Below, one piece after another: positions 45,478-54,421 of a stretch of 64,000 nt of DNA (position 1 is its first letter; each line of letters begins with the position of its first letter). The notes below the pieces were generated by a model that ran no database searches, was not told where the DNA came from, and worked only from the letters and a program-made list of their open reading frames with translations. The stretch comes from Roseovarius sp. MMSF_3281 (GTDB taxonomy: Bacteria; Pseudomonadota; Alphaproteobacteria; Rhodobacterales; Rhodobacteraceae): positions 124,001-188,000 of the forward strand of contig NZ_JASHIM010000004.1 of assembly GCF_030733685.1 (NCBI RefSeq). Direction: 5' to 3'. The translations under genes were made by a program, and so were the position numbers.

Positions 45478-46941
45478 ATGGCCCAATTCGATACACTTAT
45501 CACCGGCGGCACAATCGCAACGGCCAGCGATACGTTCGAGGGGGATGTTGCAATCCGCGATGAAAAGATCGTGGCGCTTGGCAAGGACCTTGGCGATGCC
45601 GAAAAGGTCATCGACGCCAAGGGCAAGCTGGTGCTGCCCGGCGGGATCGAGGCCCATTGCCACATCGCCCAGGAAAGCGCGACCGGCGGTATGACCTCGG
45701 ACGACTACCGCAGCGGCTCCATCTCGGCGGCCTTCGGGGGCAATTCAAGCTTCGTGCCCTTCGCCGCGCAGCATGTCGGCATGGGCGTGACCGAAACGCT
45801 GGATCTTTACGACAGCCGTGCGCAGGGGGAATCGGTCATCGACTATGGCTATCACCTGATCGTCGCGGACCCGACCGAAAAGGCGCTGAACGAAGAACTG
45901 CCGCTTGCCTTCGCGCGCGGCGTCACCTCGTTCAAGGTCTTCATGACCTATGACCTGATGAAGATCGACGATAACCAGTTTCTCGACATTCTGACCGTCG
46001 CCAGGGAACACGGCGCATTAACCATGGTCCATGCCGAGAATTCCGGCATCATCAAATGGATTTCGGACCGGCTTGTTTCCGGGGGGCATACCGCGCCGCG
46101 CTATCATGCCATCAGCCATCCGGCCGCGGCCGAGATCGAGGCGATCAACCGCGCCATCACCCTGGCCCGCTTCGTCGATGCGCCGCTTCTGCTCGTCCAT
46201 GTCTCCACCCCTGAAGGTGCCGGATTGGTGGCCAACGCCCGTCTGGAGGGGGCTAAGATCTTTGGCGAAACCTGCCCACAGTACCTGTTCCTGACCAAGG
46301 AGGATCTGGACCGTCCCGGCATGGAAGGGGCCAAGTTCATGTGCTCGCCCCCCCTGCGCGACACGGCCACGCAGGAGGCGCTTTGGCGCCATGTTCAGGC
46401 CGGTACATTCTCGGTCGTGTCGTCGGATCATGCGCCCTATCGCTATGACGAAACGGGCAAGCTGGCGAACGGGCCGCAGGCCACCTTCAAACAGATCGCC
46501 AACGGCATGCCCGGTATCGCCGCGCGCCTGCCGCTCTTGTTCTCCGAAGGCGTCAACGGTGGCCGGATCACCTTGAACCAGTTCGTGGCGCTCAGTTCCA
46601 CCAATGCGGCGAAGGTTTACGGCATGCACCCGCGCAAAGGCACCATCGCCATCGGCTCTGACGCGGATATCGCCATCTGGGATCCCACGGAAAAGCGGCA
46701 AATCAGCGTCGAGAACCAGCATGACAACATGGATTACAGCCCCTTCGAAGGCCGCGAAGTCACCGGCTGGCCGGTGACCGTTCTGTCGCGCGGCGAGGCG
46801 GTGATCGAGAACGGCGCGCTCGTGGCAAAACCCGGCCAGGGCAAGTTCATCCACCGCGAACGCCCCGATTTCACCGGCTATCCCGGAACGCGTACGCCCG
46901 AACTTGACCCTCAATGGAACTTCGGCGCGGAGCTTCTTTGA
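45478..46941 (+). CDS. Hydantoinase/dihydropyrimidinase-family cyclic amidohydrolase
   Basis: 487 aa. It is an amidohydrolase barrel with all binuclear metal ligands: H60 and H62 (EAHCHI), the carboxylatable lysine K153 (SFKVFMTYD), H185 (MVHAEN), H241 (LVHVST) and D317 (SSDHAPY). It opens cyclic amides such as hydantoins or dihydropyrimidines to N-carbamoyl acids. The presence of a D-carbamoylase and a racemase in the operon favours D-hydantoinase over a strict dihydropyrimidinase. Confidence 0.88.
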   Translation: MAQFDTLITGGTIATASDTFEGDVAIRDEKIVALGKDLGDAEKVIDAKGKLVLPGGIEAHCHIAQESATGGMTSDDYRSGSISAAFGGNSSFVPFAAQHVGMGVTETLDLYDSRAQGESVIDYGYHLIVADPTEKALNEELPLAFARGVTSFKVFMTYDLMKIDDNQFLDILTVAREHGALTMVHAENSGIIKWISDRLVSGGHTAPRYHAISHPAAAEIEAINRAITLARFVDAPLLLVHVSTPEGAGLVANARLEGAKIFGETCPQYLFLTKEDLDRPGMEGAKFMCSPPLRDTATQEALWRHVQAGTFSVVSSDHAPYRYDETGKLANGPQATFKQIANGMPGIAARLPLLFSEGVNGGRITLNQFVALSSTNAAKVYGMHPRKGTIAIGSDADIAIWDPTEKRQISVENQHDNMDYSPFEGREVTGWPVTVLSRGEAVIENGALVAKPGQGKFIHRERPDFTGYPGTRTPELDPQWNFGAELL

Positions 46942-46943
46942 TC

Positions 46944-47609
46944 ATGACCCTGATCCGCGTTATCAACCCGAACTCCAATCAGGACATCACCGACCGCATG
47001 GCCGAGGCCCTTGCGCTTTATGCACAGCGCAGCGGGTTTCGCATTGACTGCGCCACGCTGGCCGAAGGTCCGGCCGGTATCGCAAGCGATGCGGATATCG
47101 AGAATGTCGCGATGCCGGTTGCGCAATACGTCGCAGAAGACAAGGACGCCGATGCTTTCGTGATCGCCTGCTACAGCGATCCGGGGCTGGACGAGGCACG
47201 CGCCCGGACGGATCGTCCGGTGATCGGCATGGGCGAGGCGGCCATCGCCACCGCTCTTGCCCTTGGCAACCGTTTCGGCGTCATCTCCGTGTCCGACTGG
47301 TCCGTGGGGCGACATGCACAGGATATGGCCGCGCGCCAGGTCGGATCGCGCTGCGCCGGGGACCGGCCGCTTGGGTTCAGCGTGGCGGAAACCGAGCGCG
47401 CGAATGCCTTCGACAGGATCGCACAGGTCGCGCGCACCCTGCGCGAGGTCGATGGCGCGGATGTGCTGATTACCGCCTGTGCAGGCCTGTCGCGGCACCT
47501 GCCGCGCCTGGAACAGGCAATAGGCGTCCCCGTGGTTGATCCGGTGCGGGCCGCCACCGCCATGGCCATTGGCCTACTGACAGCACGAGAGGCCGCATCA
47601 AATGGATAA
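46944..47609 (+). CDS. Asp/Glu/hydantoin racemase family protein
   Basis: 221 aa from ATG 46944, 2 bp after the hydantoinase stop. It starts with the family motif RVINPNSNQDIT and has the two acid/base cysteines C76 (IACYSDPG) and C179 (ITACAGLS). In hydantoin clusters this enzyme equilibrates 5-substituted hydantoins so the whole racemate can be used. Aspartate or allantoin racemase activity is an alternative. Confidence 0.85.
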   Translation: MTLIRVINPNSNQDITDRMAEALALYAQRSGFRIDCATLAEGPAGIASDADIENVAMPVAQYVAEDKDADAFVIACYSDPGLDEARARTDRPVIGMGEAAIATALALGNRFGVISVSDWSVGRHAQDMAARQVGSRCAGDRPLGFSVAETERANAFDRIAQVARTLREVDGADVLITACAGLSRHLPRLEQAIGVPVVDPVRAATAMAIGLLTAREAASNG

Positions 47610-48570
47610 CAAGACGCAAGTTCTGATCATCGACGACAGTGCACAGCCCTACCTGCCACGCCTGCGCGAACAGGCCCCGACCTGCGAATTCCACGGCTGC
47701 CAAGCCGGGGAAAGCGTGTCGGATGCGCTTGCCCGCGTGCAGCCCGAGATCGTCTTTGGCCTGCACGGCGGGCGCTACCCGGCCTTCAGCCATGCGGTCG
47801 CGCTCGATTATCCATCGGTCAAATGGATGCATAACGGCGGCGCCGGGATCGACCACCTGACCGGCTGGGATTCGGACCGGATCACCGTAACGAACAGTGC
47901 AGGCGTCTCCAGCCGCTTCATGGCCGAAACCGTGACCGGCGCCATCCTGATGATGAATTTCGGGTTCCCGAAATACCTTGAGCAGCAACAACAGCACATC
48001 TGGGAAAAACAGCCCTGGGAAAGCCTGTCCACCAAGACGGTGCTGGTGATCGGCCTGGGCGGCATCGGAACGCTGGTCGCCAACCGGATGCGGATGTTCG
48101 GTGCCCATGTCATCGGGGCGCGCCGAACCGCCCGCGCCTGCGACGAGGTGGATGAACAGGTGGCCATGTCGGATGTGCCCGAGGTTCTGCCCCGCGCCGA
48201 TTACGTGTGCATCCATGTCCCCAACACCGAGGAAACCCAGAACCTTGTCGATGCCGAGTTCCTGTCGCGCATGAAGCCCACGGCGCGGCTGATCAATACC
48301 GCGCGCGGCGCCCAGGCGGACGAAGCCGCATTGATCAGCGCCCTGCAAGAGCGCCGGATCGCCGGGGCTTATCTTGACGTGTTCCGCACCGAACCCCTTC
48401 CGGCCGACTCGCCGTTCTGGGATCTGCCGGGCGTCCTGATCACGCCGCACCACGCGGATGCCGCCGAGGGCTGGAAATCCGTGTCCGCCGCCTTCTTCGC
48501 GGAAAACCTCAAGCGATTCCTGCAGGGGCGCGCGCTGCAAAACATCTGCAATCCCGCAAGCGGATACTAA
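47602..48570 (+). CDS. D-2-hydroxyacid dehydrogenase (NAD-dependent)
   Basis: 322 aa, overlapping the racemase by 8 bp. The cofactor loop is GLGGIG (151-156). The catalytic triad is intact: R235 (NTARG), E264 (FRTEP) and H283 (TPHHAD). Members reduce 2-keto acids to D-2-hydroxyacids or the reverse; here it may handle the keto acid formed from the released amino acid. Its TAA stop lies within the first bases of the 118-bp repeat copy 2, which leaves a short ASGY end, so the original C terminus may have been altered by the insertion. Confidence 0.88.
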   Translation: MDNKTQVLIIDDSAQPYLPRLREQAPTCEFHGCQAGESVSDALARVQPEIVFGLHGGRYPAFSHAVALDYPSVKWMHNGGAGIDHLTGWDSDRITVTNSAGVSSRFMAETVTGAILMMNFGFPKYLEQQQQHIWEKQPWESLSTKTVLVIGLGGIGTLVANRMRMFGAHVIGARRTARACDEVDEQVAMSDVPEVLPRADYVCIHVPNTEETQNLVDAEFLSRMKPTARLINTARGAQADEAALISALQERRIAGAYLDVFRTEPLPADSPFWDLPGVLITPHHADAAEGWKSVSAAFFAENLKRFLQGRALQNICNPASGY

Positions 48571-48684
48571 AGCGTTTCGCGAAAAACCTGAATCACAGAT
48601 TTTCGCGAAACGCAGTGCTCCGCTCAATCGTTGCACGCGTTCCGCCTTTCGCTGATGCATCAGGTTAAAGGCGGAACGCTTTAG
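48567..48684. repeat. 118-bp double-hairpin palindromic repeat, copy 2
   Basis: It has the same length, orientation and terminal CTAAAGCGTT/AACGCTTTAG as copy 1, about 93% identical by eye. Stem 1 is intact; stem 2 has lost two pairs (CTTTC instead of CTTTA). Its left end provides the stop codon of the 2-hydroxyacid dehydrogenase. Together the two copies bracket the hydantoin island. Confidence 0.85.
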
Positions 48685-48692
48685 GGCCGGTG

Positions 48693-48715
48693 GTGGCGGG
48701 GGCCATCCCCGCCAC
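48693..48715. terminator. Hairpin between the island and lepA
   Basis: GTGGCGGGG pairs with CCCCGCCAC over a 5-nt loop, directly after repeat copy 2. Another GCCGAA/TTCGGC stem follows at about 48716-48734. It is a probable terminator of the island operon. Confidence 0.45.
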
Positions 48716-48846
48716 GCCGAAACGACCTTCGGCGCGGAATCCCGGGGGCTGTTCAACCTCATGCCGCGCGGCAAAGGCAGAGTTATCTGCCGCTTTGGCC
48801 GCCATTGGCTTGACCACTCCTGAAAACCCCTCCATATCCCTCACTC

Positions 48847-50646
48847 ATGACACCGCTTTCGCATATCCGCAATTTCTCGATCGTGGCCCATATCGACCAT
48901 GGGAAATCCACGCTGGCTGACCGTTTGATCCAGATGACCGACACCGTCGCCGAACGCGACATGAAGGATCAGTTGCTTGATAGCATGGACATCGAACGCG
49001 AACGCGGCATCACCATCAAGGCCAACACCGTCCGCATCGACTATACCGCCGATGACGGGCAGCAATACGTGCTCAACCTCATCGACACCCCCGGCCACGT
49101 CGACTTTTCCTACGAGGTTTCCCGCTCCATGCGCGCGGTTGAAGGCTCGCTTCTGGTGGTGGATTCCACCCAAGGGGTCGAGGCGCAGACGCTGGCCAAT
49201 GTCTACCAGGCCATCGACGCCGATCACGAGTTGATCCCGGTGCTCAACAAGATCGACCTGCCGGCCAGTGACCTTGACCGCGTCGCCGAACAGATCGAAG
49301 AGGTGATCGGCATCGACGCCTCGGGCGCCATCCCCGTTTCGGCCAAGACGGGGCAGGGCATCCGCGAAACCCTGCAAGCCATCGTCGATCACCTGCCCGC
49401 CCCCACGGGCGAGCGTGACGCGCCCCTCAAGGCCATGCTGGTCGACAGTAAATACGATCCCTACCTTGGCGTCGTCGTCCTTGTCCGGATCATGGACGGG
49501 GTGATGAAAAAGGGCGACAAGATCCGCATGATGCAAACCGGCGCCACCTATGGCGTGGACCGCATCGGCGTCTTCCGTCCCGCGATGACCGTGGTGGATG
49601 AGCTTGGCCCGGGCGAGATCGGCTTTATCACCGCCTCGATCAAACAGGTGCGCGATACCCGCGTGGGCGACACGATCACCCACGAGAAAAAGCAATGCGA
49701 AACCCCGCTGCCGGGCTTCAAACCCTCGATCCCGGTGGTCTTCTGCGGGCTTTTCCCGGTGGATTCCTCGGAATTCGAAAGCCTGCGCGACGCGATCGAG
49801 AAACTGGCCCTCAACGACGCCTCCTTCTCCTATGAAATGGAAAACTCCGCCGCCCTCGGCTTCGGCTTCCGCTGCGGCTTCCTCGGGCTTTTGCACCTTG
49901 AGGTGATCCGCGACCGGATCGAACGCGAGTATGACATCGAACTCATTACCACCGCGCCCTCGGTGGTCTATCACGTCTACATGAAAGACGGCACGATGGA
50001 GGAGTTGCACAACCCCGCCGATATGCCCGACCTAACCCTCGTCGACCACGTCGAAGAGCCGCGCATCAAGGCCACCATCCTCGTGCCCGACGAGTTTTTG
50101 GGCGACGTCCTGAAACTCTGCCAGGACCGCCGCGGCATCCAGCAAGAGCTTACCTATGCCGGGTCGCGGGCCATGGTGGTCTATGACCTGCCGCTGAACG
50201 AGGTGGTTTTTGACTTCTACGACCGCCTGAAATCGGTGACCAAGGGCTATGCCTCGTTCGATTACGAGATCATCGGCTACCGTGCCGACAACCTTGTGAA
50301 AATGCAGCTTCTGGTGAATGACGAACCCGTCGATGCGCTGTCCATGATGGTCCACCGCGACCGCGCCGAGATGCGCGGGCGGGCGATGTGCGAAAAGCTC
50401 AAGGGCCTCATTCCGCGCCACATGTTCAAGATCCCGATCCAGGCCGCCATCGGCGGCAAGGTCATCGCCCGCGAGACGCTCTCGGCCATGCGCAAGGACG
50501 TCACCGCCAAATGCTACGGCGGCGACGCGAGCCGTAAGAAGAAACTTCTGGAGAAACAGAAGGCCGGTAAGAAAAAGATGCGCCAGTTCGGCAAGGTTGA
50601 TATACCTCAGGAGGCGTTTATTAGCGCGCTCAAAATGGACGAGTGA
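48847..50646 (+). CDS. lepA: Elongation factor 4 (LepA)
   Basis: 599 aa, the standard length. It is a translational GTPase with AHIDHGKST (G1), RERGITI (G2), [15 protein letters not shown] (G3) and NKIDLPASD (G4). The C-terminal LepA-specific domain ends [17 protein letters not shown]. It acts on ribosomes, back-translocating or helping assembly under stress. It is a core housekeeping gene and marks the return to conserved chromosome after the accessory island. Confidence 0.98.
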   Translation: MTPLSHIRNFSIVAHIDHGKSTLADRLIQMTDTVAERDMKDQLLDSMDIERERGITIKANTVRIDYTADDGQQYVLNLIDTPGHVDFSYEVSRSMRAVEGSLLVVDSTQGVEAQTLANVYQAIDADHELIPVLNKIDLPASDLDRVAEQIEEVIGIDASGAIPVSAKTGQGIRETLQAIVDHLPAPTGERDAPLKAMLVDSKYDPYLGVVVLVRIMDGVMKKGDKIRMMQTGATYGVDRIGVFRPAMTVVDELGPGEIGFITASIKQVRDTRVGDTITHEKKQCETPLPGFKPSIPVVFCGLFPVDSSEFESLRDAIEKLALNDASFSYEMENSAALGFGFRCGFLGLLHLEVIRDRIEREYDIELITTAPSVVYHVYMKDGTMEELHNPADMPDLTLVDHVEEPRIKATILVPDEFLGDVLKLCQDRRGIQQELTYAGSRAMVVYDLPLNEVVFDFYDRLKSVTKGYASFDYEIIGYRADNLVKMQLLVNDEPVDALSMMVHRDRAEMRGRAMCEKLKGLIPRHMFKIPIQAAIGGKVIARETLSAMRKDVTAKCYGGDASRKKKLLEKQKAGKKKMRQFGKVDIPQEAFISALKMDE

Positions 50647-50843
50647 GGCCCGTCTTGGAAACGCTCCGGGGGAGCGTTTCAGGGCCGAACGGGCGGAGCC
50701 CCCATTTTGGCGCGAGTGGGCGAAAGCGATTGACAAAGCCAATTGCGTGCCCACCCCGGGTGCAGTATCTCGCCTGCCAATTAAAATATCTCGAATGCAT
50801 TGCGGCCCCGGCGCGGAATCAAGGCGCACAGCGCCGCCGCGCC

Positions 50844-50875
50844 AAAGCCGACGCGCCCCCACGCGGCGGCTTTTT
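50844..50875 (+). terminator. Intrinsic terminator, probably of lepA
   Basis: AAAGCCG-a-CGCG pairs with CGCG-g-CGGCTTT over a short loop and is followed by a T run. It lies about 200 bp after lepA. Confidence 0.7.
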
Positions 50876-51236
50876 GGTCACTGCCGAGCACCGCATTAGG
50901 TTTCTCGGACACCGCAACCATAAAGCACATCCGCCCACACGCCCCAACCGCCCCCGCGCGCGTCGTCTTTGGCGCGGCTTACAACTCAAATTCACCGTTT
51001 CGCCCGGGCCTGCTGGCTTTGACCGTAGGGGGTGCATCGGCTTTAGAACGGCGGGGCTACGCGCTTTGACACCACGCCAGCTCTCCGCTCCACACGCCCC
51101 GGGCCTGACCCGGGGCCTCTCGCCATCTTTCCCATCATTGCCAAACCTCCAAAAACCAAACCTCTCGCCTCACGCAAACCACCATACCCCGAACCCCTTA
51201 CCATCCGGTAAATCCTCCGCACGGGGCAGGGGTGTT

Positions 51237-51316
51237 TCGTACGACTCGTACGACCCCACAAACCAAACCCCCGATTTTCGTACGAAAACCGGGGGTGAAG
51301 CGTACGACTCGTACGA
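51237..51316. repeat. Cluster of TCGTACGA palindromes around a long hairpin
   Basis: TCGTACGA occurs at 51237-51244, 51246-51253, 51278-51285 and 51309-51316, with a GCGTACGA at 51300-51307. The central copy is the core of a hairpin whose outer arms are CCCCCG (51268-51273) and CGGGGG (51290-51295). It lies just beyond the 3' end of the GMC oxidoreductase gene and may be its terminator or a protein-binding site. Confidence 0.6.
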
Positions 51317-51328
51317 AAATTTAGGGCC

Positions 51329-52960
51329 TCAGGCCGAGCGTTGCAGGGCGCCTGCTTTGCGGTCTTCCAATATCATGTCCGAGGCCTTCTCGCCGATCAT
51401 GATCGCCGGGGCATTGGTGTTGCCGGAAACGATCTCGGGCATGATCGAACAATCCGCCACCCGCAGCCCCTCAACCCCATGCACCCGCAAACGCGGGTCC
51501 ACAACCGCGTCGGCCCCGGGGCCCATCTTGCAGGTTCCCGTCGGGTGATAGATCGTGGTCGAATAGTTCCGCGCCCAGTCCAGCGTGCCGTCATAGTCCT
51601 CGATATCAAGGCTGGCATCCGGGCGAAATTCCCCTGAAATCTTATGCTTAAGCGGTTCGCACCGGGCAATCCGGCGGGCGATATTGATACCTTCCACGAT
51701 GGTCCGGCAATCGGTTTCCGTCGACAGGTAATTGGGGTGGATCTTGGGGTATGTCACCGCATCCGGCCCCGCCAACCGGATCTCGCCCCGGCTTTCCGGG
51801 CGCAGCTGACAAACCGACATGGTAAAGGCCGAGAAGGGGTGCACACCCTCACCGGGGCTATCGGCCGACCACGGTTGCACATGAAACTGGATATCCGGGG
51901 TCTCCACATGGTCGCCGGTGCGCATGAACCCCGTCGCCAAACTCGCCGCCATGGCCATCGGCCCCGCCCGAAACATCATATATTTCAAGGCGATACGGGC
52001 TTGGTCCACAAGGCTGCGCACCTCGTCGTTCAGCGTGGGTTCATTGCATTTGAACACCAGCCGCGCCTGCAAATGGTCCTGCATGTGCTTGCCCACCGAA
52101 GGGCGGTCGCGCAGCACCTCGATGCCATGTTCCTTGAGTTGCGCCGCCTCGCCGATCCCCGACACCATCAACAGTTGCGGCGATCCGATCGCCCCCGACG
52201 ACAGGATCACCTCGGCCTTGGCCTTGACCACATGCTCCTGCCCCGACGGGTCGCGATAGGCCACGCCCGTCGCCCGCTTGCCGTCGAACACGATCCGGCT
52301 CGCCGCCGCCTTGGTCAGGATGGTCAGGTTCTCGCGCTTGCGCGCGGGGTTCAAGAACGCCACCGCCGAAGAACACCGCCGCCCATTGCGGGTGGTCAGT
52401 TGGAAATACCCCACGCCTTCCTGCGTGGCCCCGTTGTAATCGGGGTTGAACGGGTATCCGGCCTCCTGCGCGGCGGCGACCCATGCATCGCATATGGGCC
52501 GTTGCAGCCGCATGTTCGAAACCGACAAAGGCCCCTCATCCCCGTGAAAATCGTCCGCCCCGCGCTCCTGGTTTTCCGAGCGTTTGAACAGCGGCAGCAC
52601 ATCGTCCCAGCCCCAGCCGGGGTTGCCCATCTGTTGCCAGCGGTCGTAATCCTCGGGCTGGCCGCGCACGTAAAGCAACCCGTTCAACGAGGATGACCCC
52701 CCCAAAACCTTGCCGCGCGGCCAGTCAAGCTGCCGCCCGTTCAGCCCGGGGTCGGGCTCGGTGCGATAACACCAGTCGACCGAGGGGTTATGCATGGTCT
52801 TGAAATACCCCACGGGGATGTGAATCCACGGGTTCCAGTCACGGCCGCCCGCTTCCATGAGAACCACCTTGATGGACGGATCCGCAGAGAGGCGATTCGC
52901 CAGGACACAGCCCGCCGAGCCGGCGCCGACGATCACGTAATCCGCTGATATCTCTGACAT
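51329..52960 (-). CDS. GMC-family FAD oxidoreductase (choline dehydrogenase-like)
   Basis: 543 aa from the ATG at 52960, which has GGAGGT upstream; the frame extends further without similarity. FAD is bound by YVIVGAGSAGCVLANRLS. The first GMC signature is PRGKVLGGSSSLNGLLYVRG. Catalytic histidine and asparagine lie in YHPTGTCKMG and SGNTNAPAIMIGE. It oxidises an alcohol to an aldehyde, passing electrons to the respiratory chain. It is divergent from a TRAP operon, so the imported compound may be the alcohol or its precursor. Choline is not implied. Confidence 0.92.
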   Translation of the reverse strand: MSEISADYVIVGAGSAGCVLANRLSADPSIKVVLMEAGGRDWNPWIHIPVGYFKTMHNPSVDWCYRTEPDPGLNGRQLDWPRGKVLGGSSSLNGLLYVRGQPEDYDRWQQMGNPGWGWDDVLPLFKRSENQERGADDFHGDEGPLSVSNMRLQRPICDAWVAAAQEAGYPFNPDYNGATQEGVGYFQLTTRNGRRCSSAVAFLNPARKRENLTILTKAAASRIVFDGKRATGVAYRDPSGQEHVVKAKAEVILSSGAIGSPQLLMVSGIGEAAQLKEHGIEVLRDRPSVGKHMQDHLQARLVFKCNEPTLNDEVRSLVDQARIALKYMMFRAGPMAMAASLATGFMRTGDHVETPDIQFHVQPWSADSPGEGVHPFSAFTMSVCQLRPESRGEIRLAGPDAVTYPKIHPNYLSTETDCRTIVEGINIARRIARCEPLKHKISGEFRPDASLDIEDYDGTLDWARNYSTTIYHPTGTCKMGPGADAVVDPRLRVHGVEGLRVADCSIMPEIVSGNTNAPAIMIGEKASDMILEDRKAGALQRSA

Positions 52961-52991
52961 TTCTGACCTCCCACTGCCATCGAGCAATTTT

Positions 52992-53005
52992 GCAAAAGAT
53001 TTTGC
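52992..53005. promoter_or_regulatory. Candidate operator GCAAAA-ga-TTTTGC
   Basis: A perfect 6-bp inverted repeat in the 118-bp gap between the divergent GMC oxidoreductase and TRAP genes. The IclR-type regulator encoded at the end of the TRAP operon is the obvious candidate to bind here. Confidence 0.4.
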
Positions 53006-53078
53006 TTGCCAGACGAAGCATAGTTCGACCAATATTGAGACTGCAAGTATCAAAAATTGCGCAACATGGGAGGAGACC

Positions 53079-54314
53079 ATGAAAGTATCGAAAACCCTGA
53101 GCGGGATTTCCCGCCGGGATCTTTTCCGTCTTTCCGGCCAATTCGGCCTATCGTCGGTTCTATTGGGGGCAGGGGCGCTGACCGGCGCCGCGACGCTGCC
53201 CAATCTCGCGAAAGCGGCTGAAAGCACATATGACAAGCGTTTCGGGAAAGAACCCAAACACACCCTGAAACTGGGCGCATCGGGCTTCAACGCACGCAAC
53301 CTGTTGATCGAACGGGCGGGCGTTCTGGAGTTTGCCCGCGACCTCGAGGAACGCACCGAGGGCGAGATCCGGGTCGAGTTCATCGGCGACAACCAGATCT
53401 GCGGGCAGCTCAACTGCGTTGAGAAAACCCAGCTTGGCGTGGTGGACATGTATGCCGCCTCGACCCAGAACTCGGCGGGCGGCGCGCCCTATCTGAACGT
53501 GCTGGACTATGCCTATATGTTCCCCAGCCGGGCATCGCAGTATCACTTCCTCTATAGCCCGGAATCGCAGCGAATCCTGCGTGATCCGCTTGAAAAGCGC
53601 CACGGCCTGAAGTTCCTCTTCAGTCACTGCGAACTGCGCGGCATCCAGTTGGGCCAGTCCTTTGCCGACAAGCCCAAGGTGACCAAGCTGGAAGAACTCT
53701 TTGGCACCAAGAACCGTGTCACGGGCACACAGCTTGGCCGCATCGCGATGCAGCTTCTCAACCTCAACCCGGTGCCGGTGGCCTGGGAAGAAACCCTCGA
53801 CGGCCTCAAGCAGGGCCTGATCGACGGGGCGGAAACATGGGCATCGGCCGTGGCCTACGCCAACATGTCGCCCGTGGTCAGCCAATCGGTCGACCTCAAG
53901 TTCTTCTGCGGGACCGAGCACACCTCGATGTCGGCCAAGGTCTTCGACGCGATGGAGCCGCATCTTCAGGATGCGATCATGGAATCGGCCTATCTGGCAC
54001 AGGTCCACGTGCAGGCCGCGAACGAGGCCGCCCTGGTCAAGACCGTCGGCTTCAGCGACCCGCAACTGCCCGGTACCATCTTCGACGAACACAACGTGAC
54101 GCCGGCCTTCCTTGCCGACGATCAGATCAAGATGGCCGAAGAGATGTGCTCGCCCGAGTTCAACCCCGAACCTTGGGCGCAGTGGCGCGAACGCCTCAAC
54201 AACTGGGCCGGTGGCATCGACACCTACCAGGAGATCTACGACGTTGCCCGTCAGATCCCCAAAGATACTCTGCCCGAGAATGTCGAACCGCGCCGCTGGT
54301 GGCGCTCGGCCTGA
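53079..54314 (+). CDS. TRAP substrate-binding protein with Tat-type signal
   Basis: 411 aa, longer than usual for DctP. The N terminus has a twin-arginine motif (SRRDLF) and a hydrophobic stretch ending LAKAAEST, so it is probably exported folded. The DctP core includes LKLGASGFNARN, TGTQLGRIAMQLLNLNPVPV and LKQGLIDGAETW. The ribosome site is GGGAGGAGA. The substrate is unknown; the partner oxidoreductase suggests an alcohol or hydroxyacid. Confidence 0.85.
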   Translation: MKVSKTLSGISRRDLFRLSGQFGLSSVLLGAGALTGAATLPNLAKAAESTYDKRFGKEPKHTLKLGASGFNARNLLIERAGVLEFARDLEERTEGEIRVEFIGDNQICGQLNCVEKTQLGVVDMYAASTQNSAGGAPYLNVLDYAYMFPSRASQYHFLYSPESQRILRDPLEKRHGLKFLFSHCELRGIQLGQSFADKPKVTKLEELFGTKNRVTGTQLGRIAMQLLNLNPVPVAWEETLDGLKQGLIDGAETWASAVAYANMSPVVSQSVDLKFFCGTEHTSMSAKVFDAMEPHLQDAIMESAYLAQVHVQAANEAALVKTVGFSDPQLPGTIFDEHNVTPAFLADDQIKMAEEMCSPEFNPEPWAQWRERLNNWAGGIDTYQEIYDVARQIPKDTLPENVEPRRWWRSA

Positions 54315-54333
54315 TCCGGCATAGTTGAATTTG

Positions 54334-54364
54334 ATCCGGGCCGCCCCAAGCGGGCGGCCCGGAT
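54334..54364 (+). repeat. Intercistronic hairpin after Tat-TRAP binding protein gene
   Basis: A perfect 13-bp stem (ATCCGGGCCGCCC with its complement) and a 5-nt loop lie between the binding-protein and small-permease genes. Partial termination or mRNA protection is likely. Confidence 0.6.
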
Positions 54365-54421
54365 TCGCAGGTGGCGCGAAAGACCGCCGTGACATACGGC
54401 AACCAGAAGGGAGGACTGGGA

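Larger units (their letters stand above)
50647..51328. other. 682-bp region without a supported gene
   Basis: Frames crossing it lack family features or sensible ribosome sites. It holds an intrinsic terminator (50844-50875) and a cluster of TCGTACGA palindromes (51237-51316), described separately. The rest is C-rich plus-strand sequence with no recognisable RNA gene. Confidence 0.6.

Noticed and set aside
39562-48570. A complete beta-hydroxyaspartate cycle (bhcABCD)
   Set aside because: There is no aldolase gene and the reductase is an aspartate dehydrogenase rather than an ornithine cyclodeaminase relative; only the chemistry of one step may be shared.
38534-48684. A composite transposon formed by the two repeats
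   Set aside because: The 118-bp elements encode no transposase, and I see no target-site duplication at the outer ends; they look like non-autonomous palindromic repeats.
50643-51548. 301-aa frame covering the lepA to GMC oxidoreductase gap
   Set aside because: No ribosome site fitting the start and no family; its YDSYD/YDSYE repeats are just the translated TCGTACGA palindromes.
51329-53449. Longer GMC oxidoreductase starting at 53449
   Set aside because: The extra 163 codons are antisense to the TRAP binding-protein gene and lack similarity; the ATG at 52960 has a ribosome site and begins the FAD domain.
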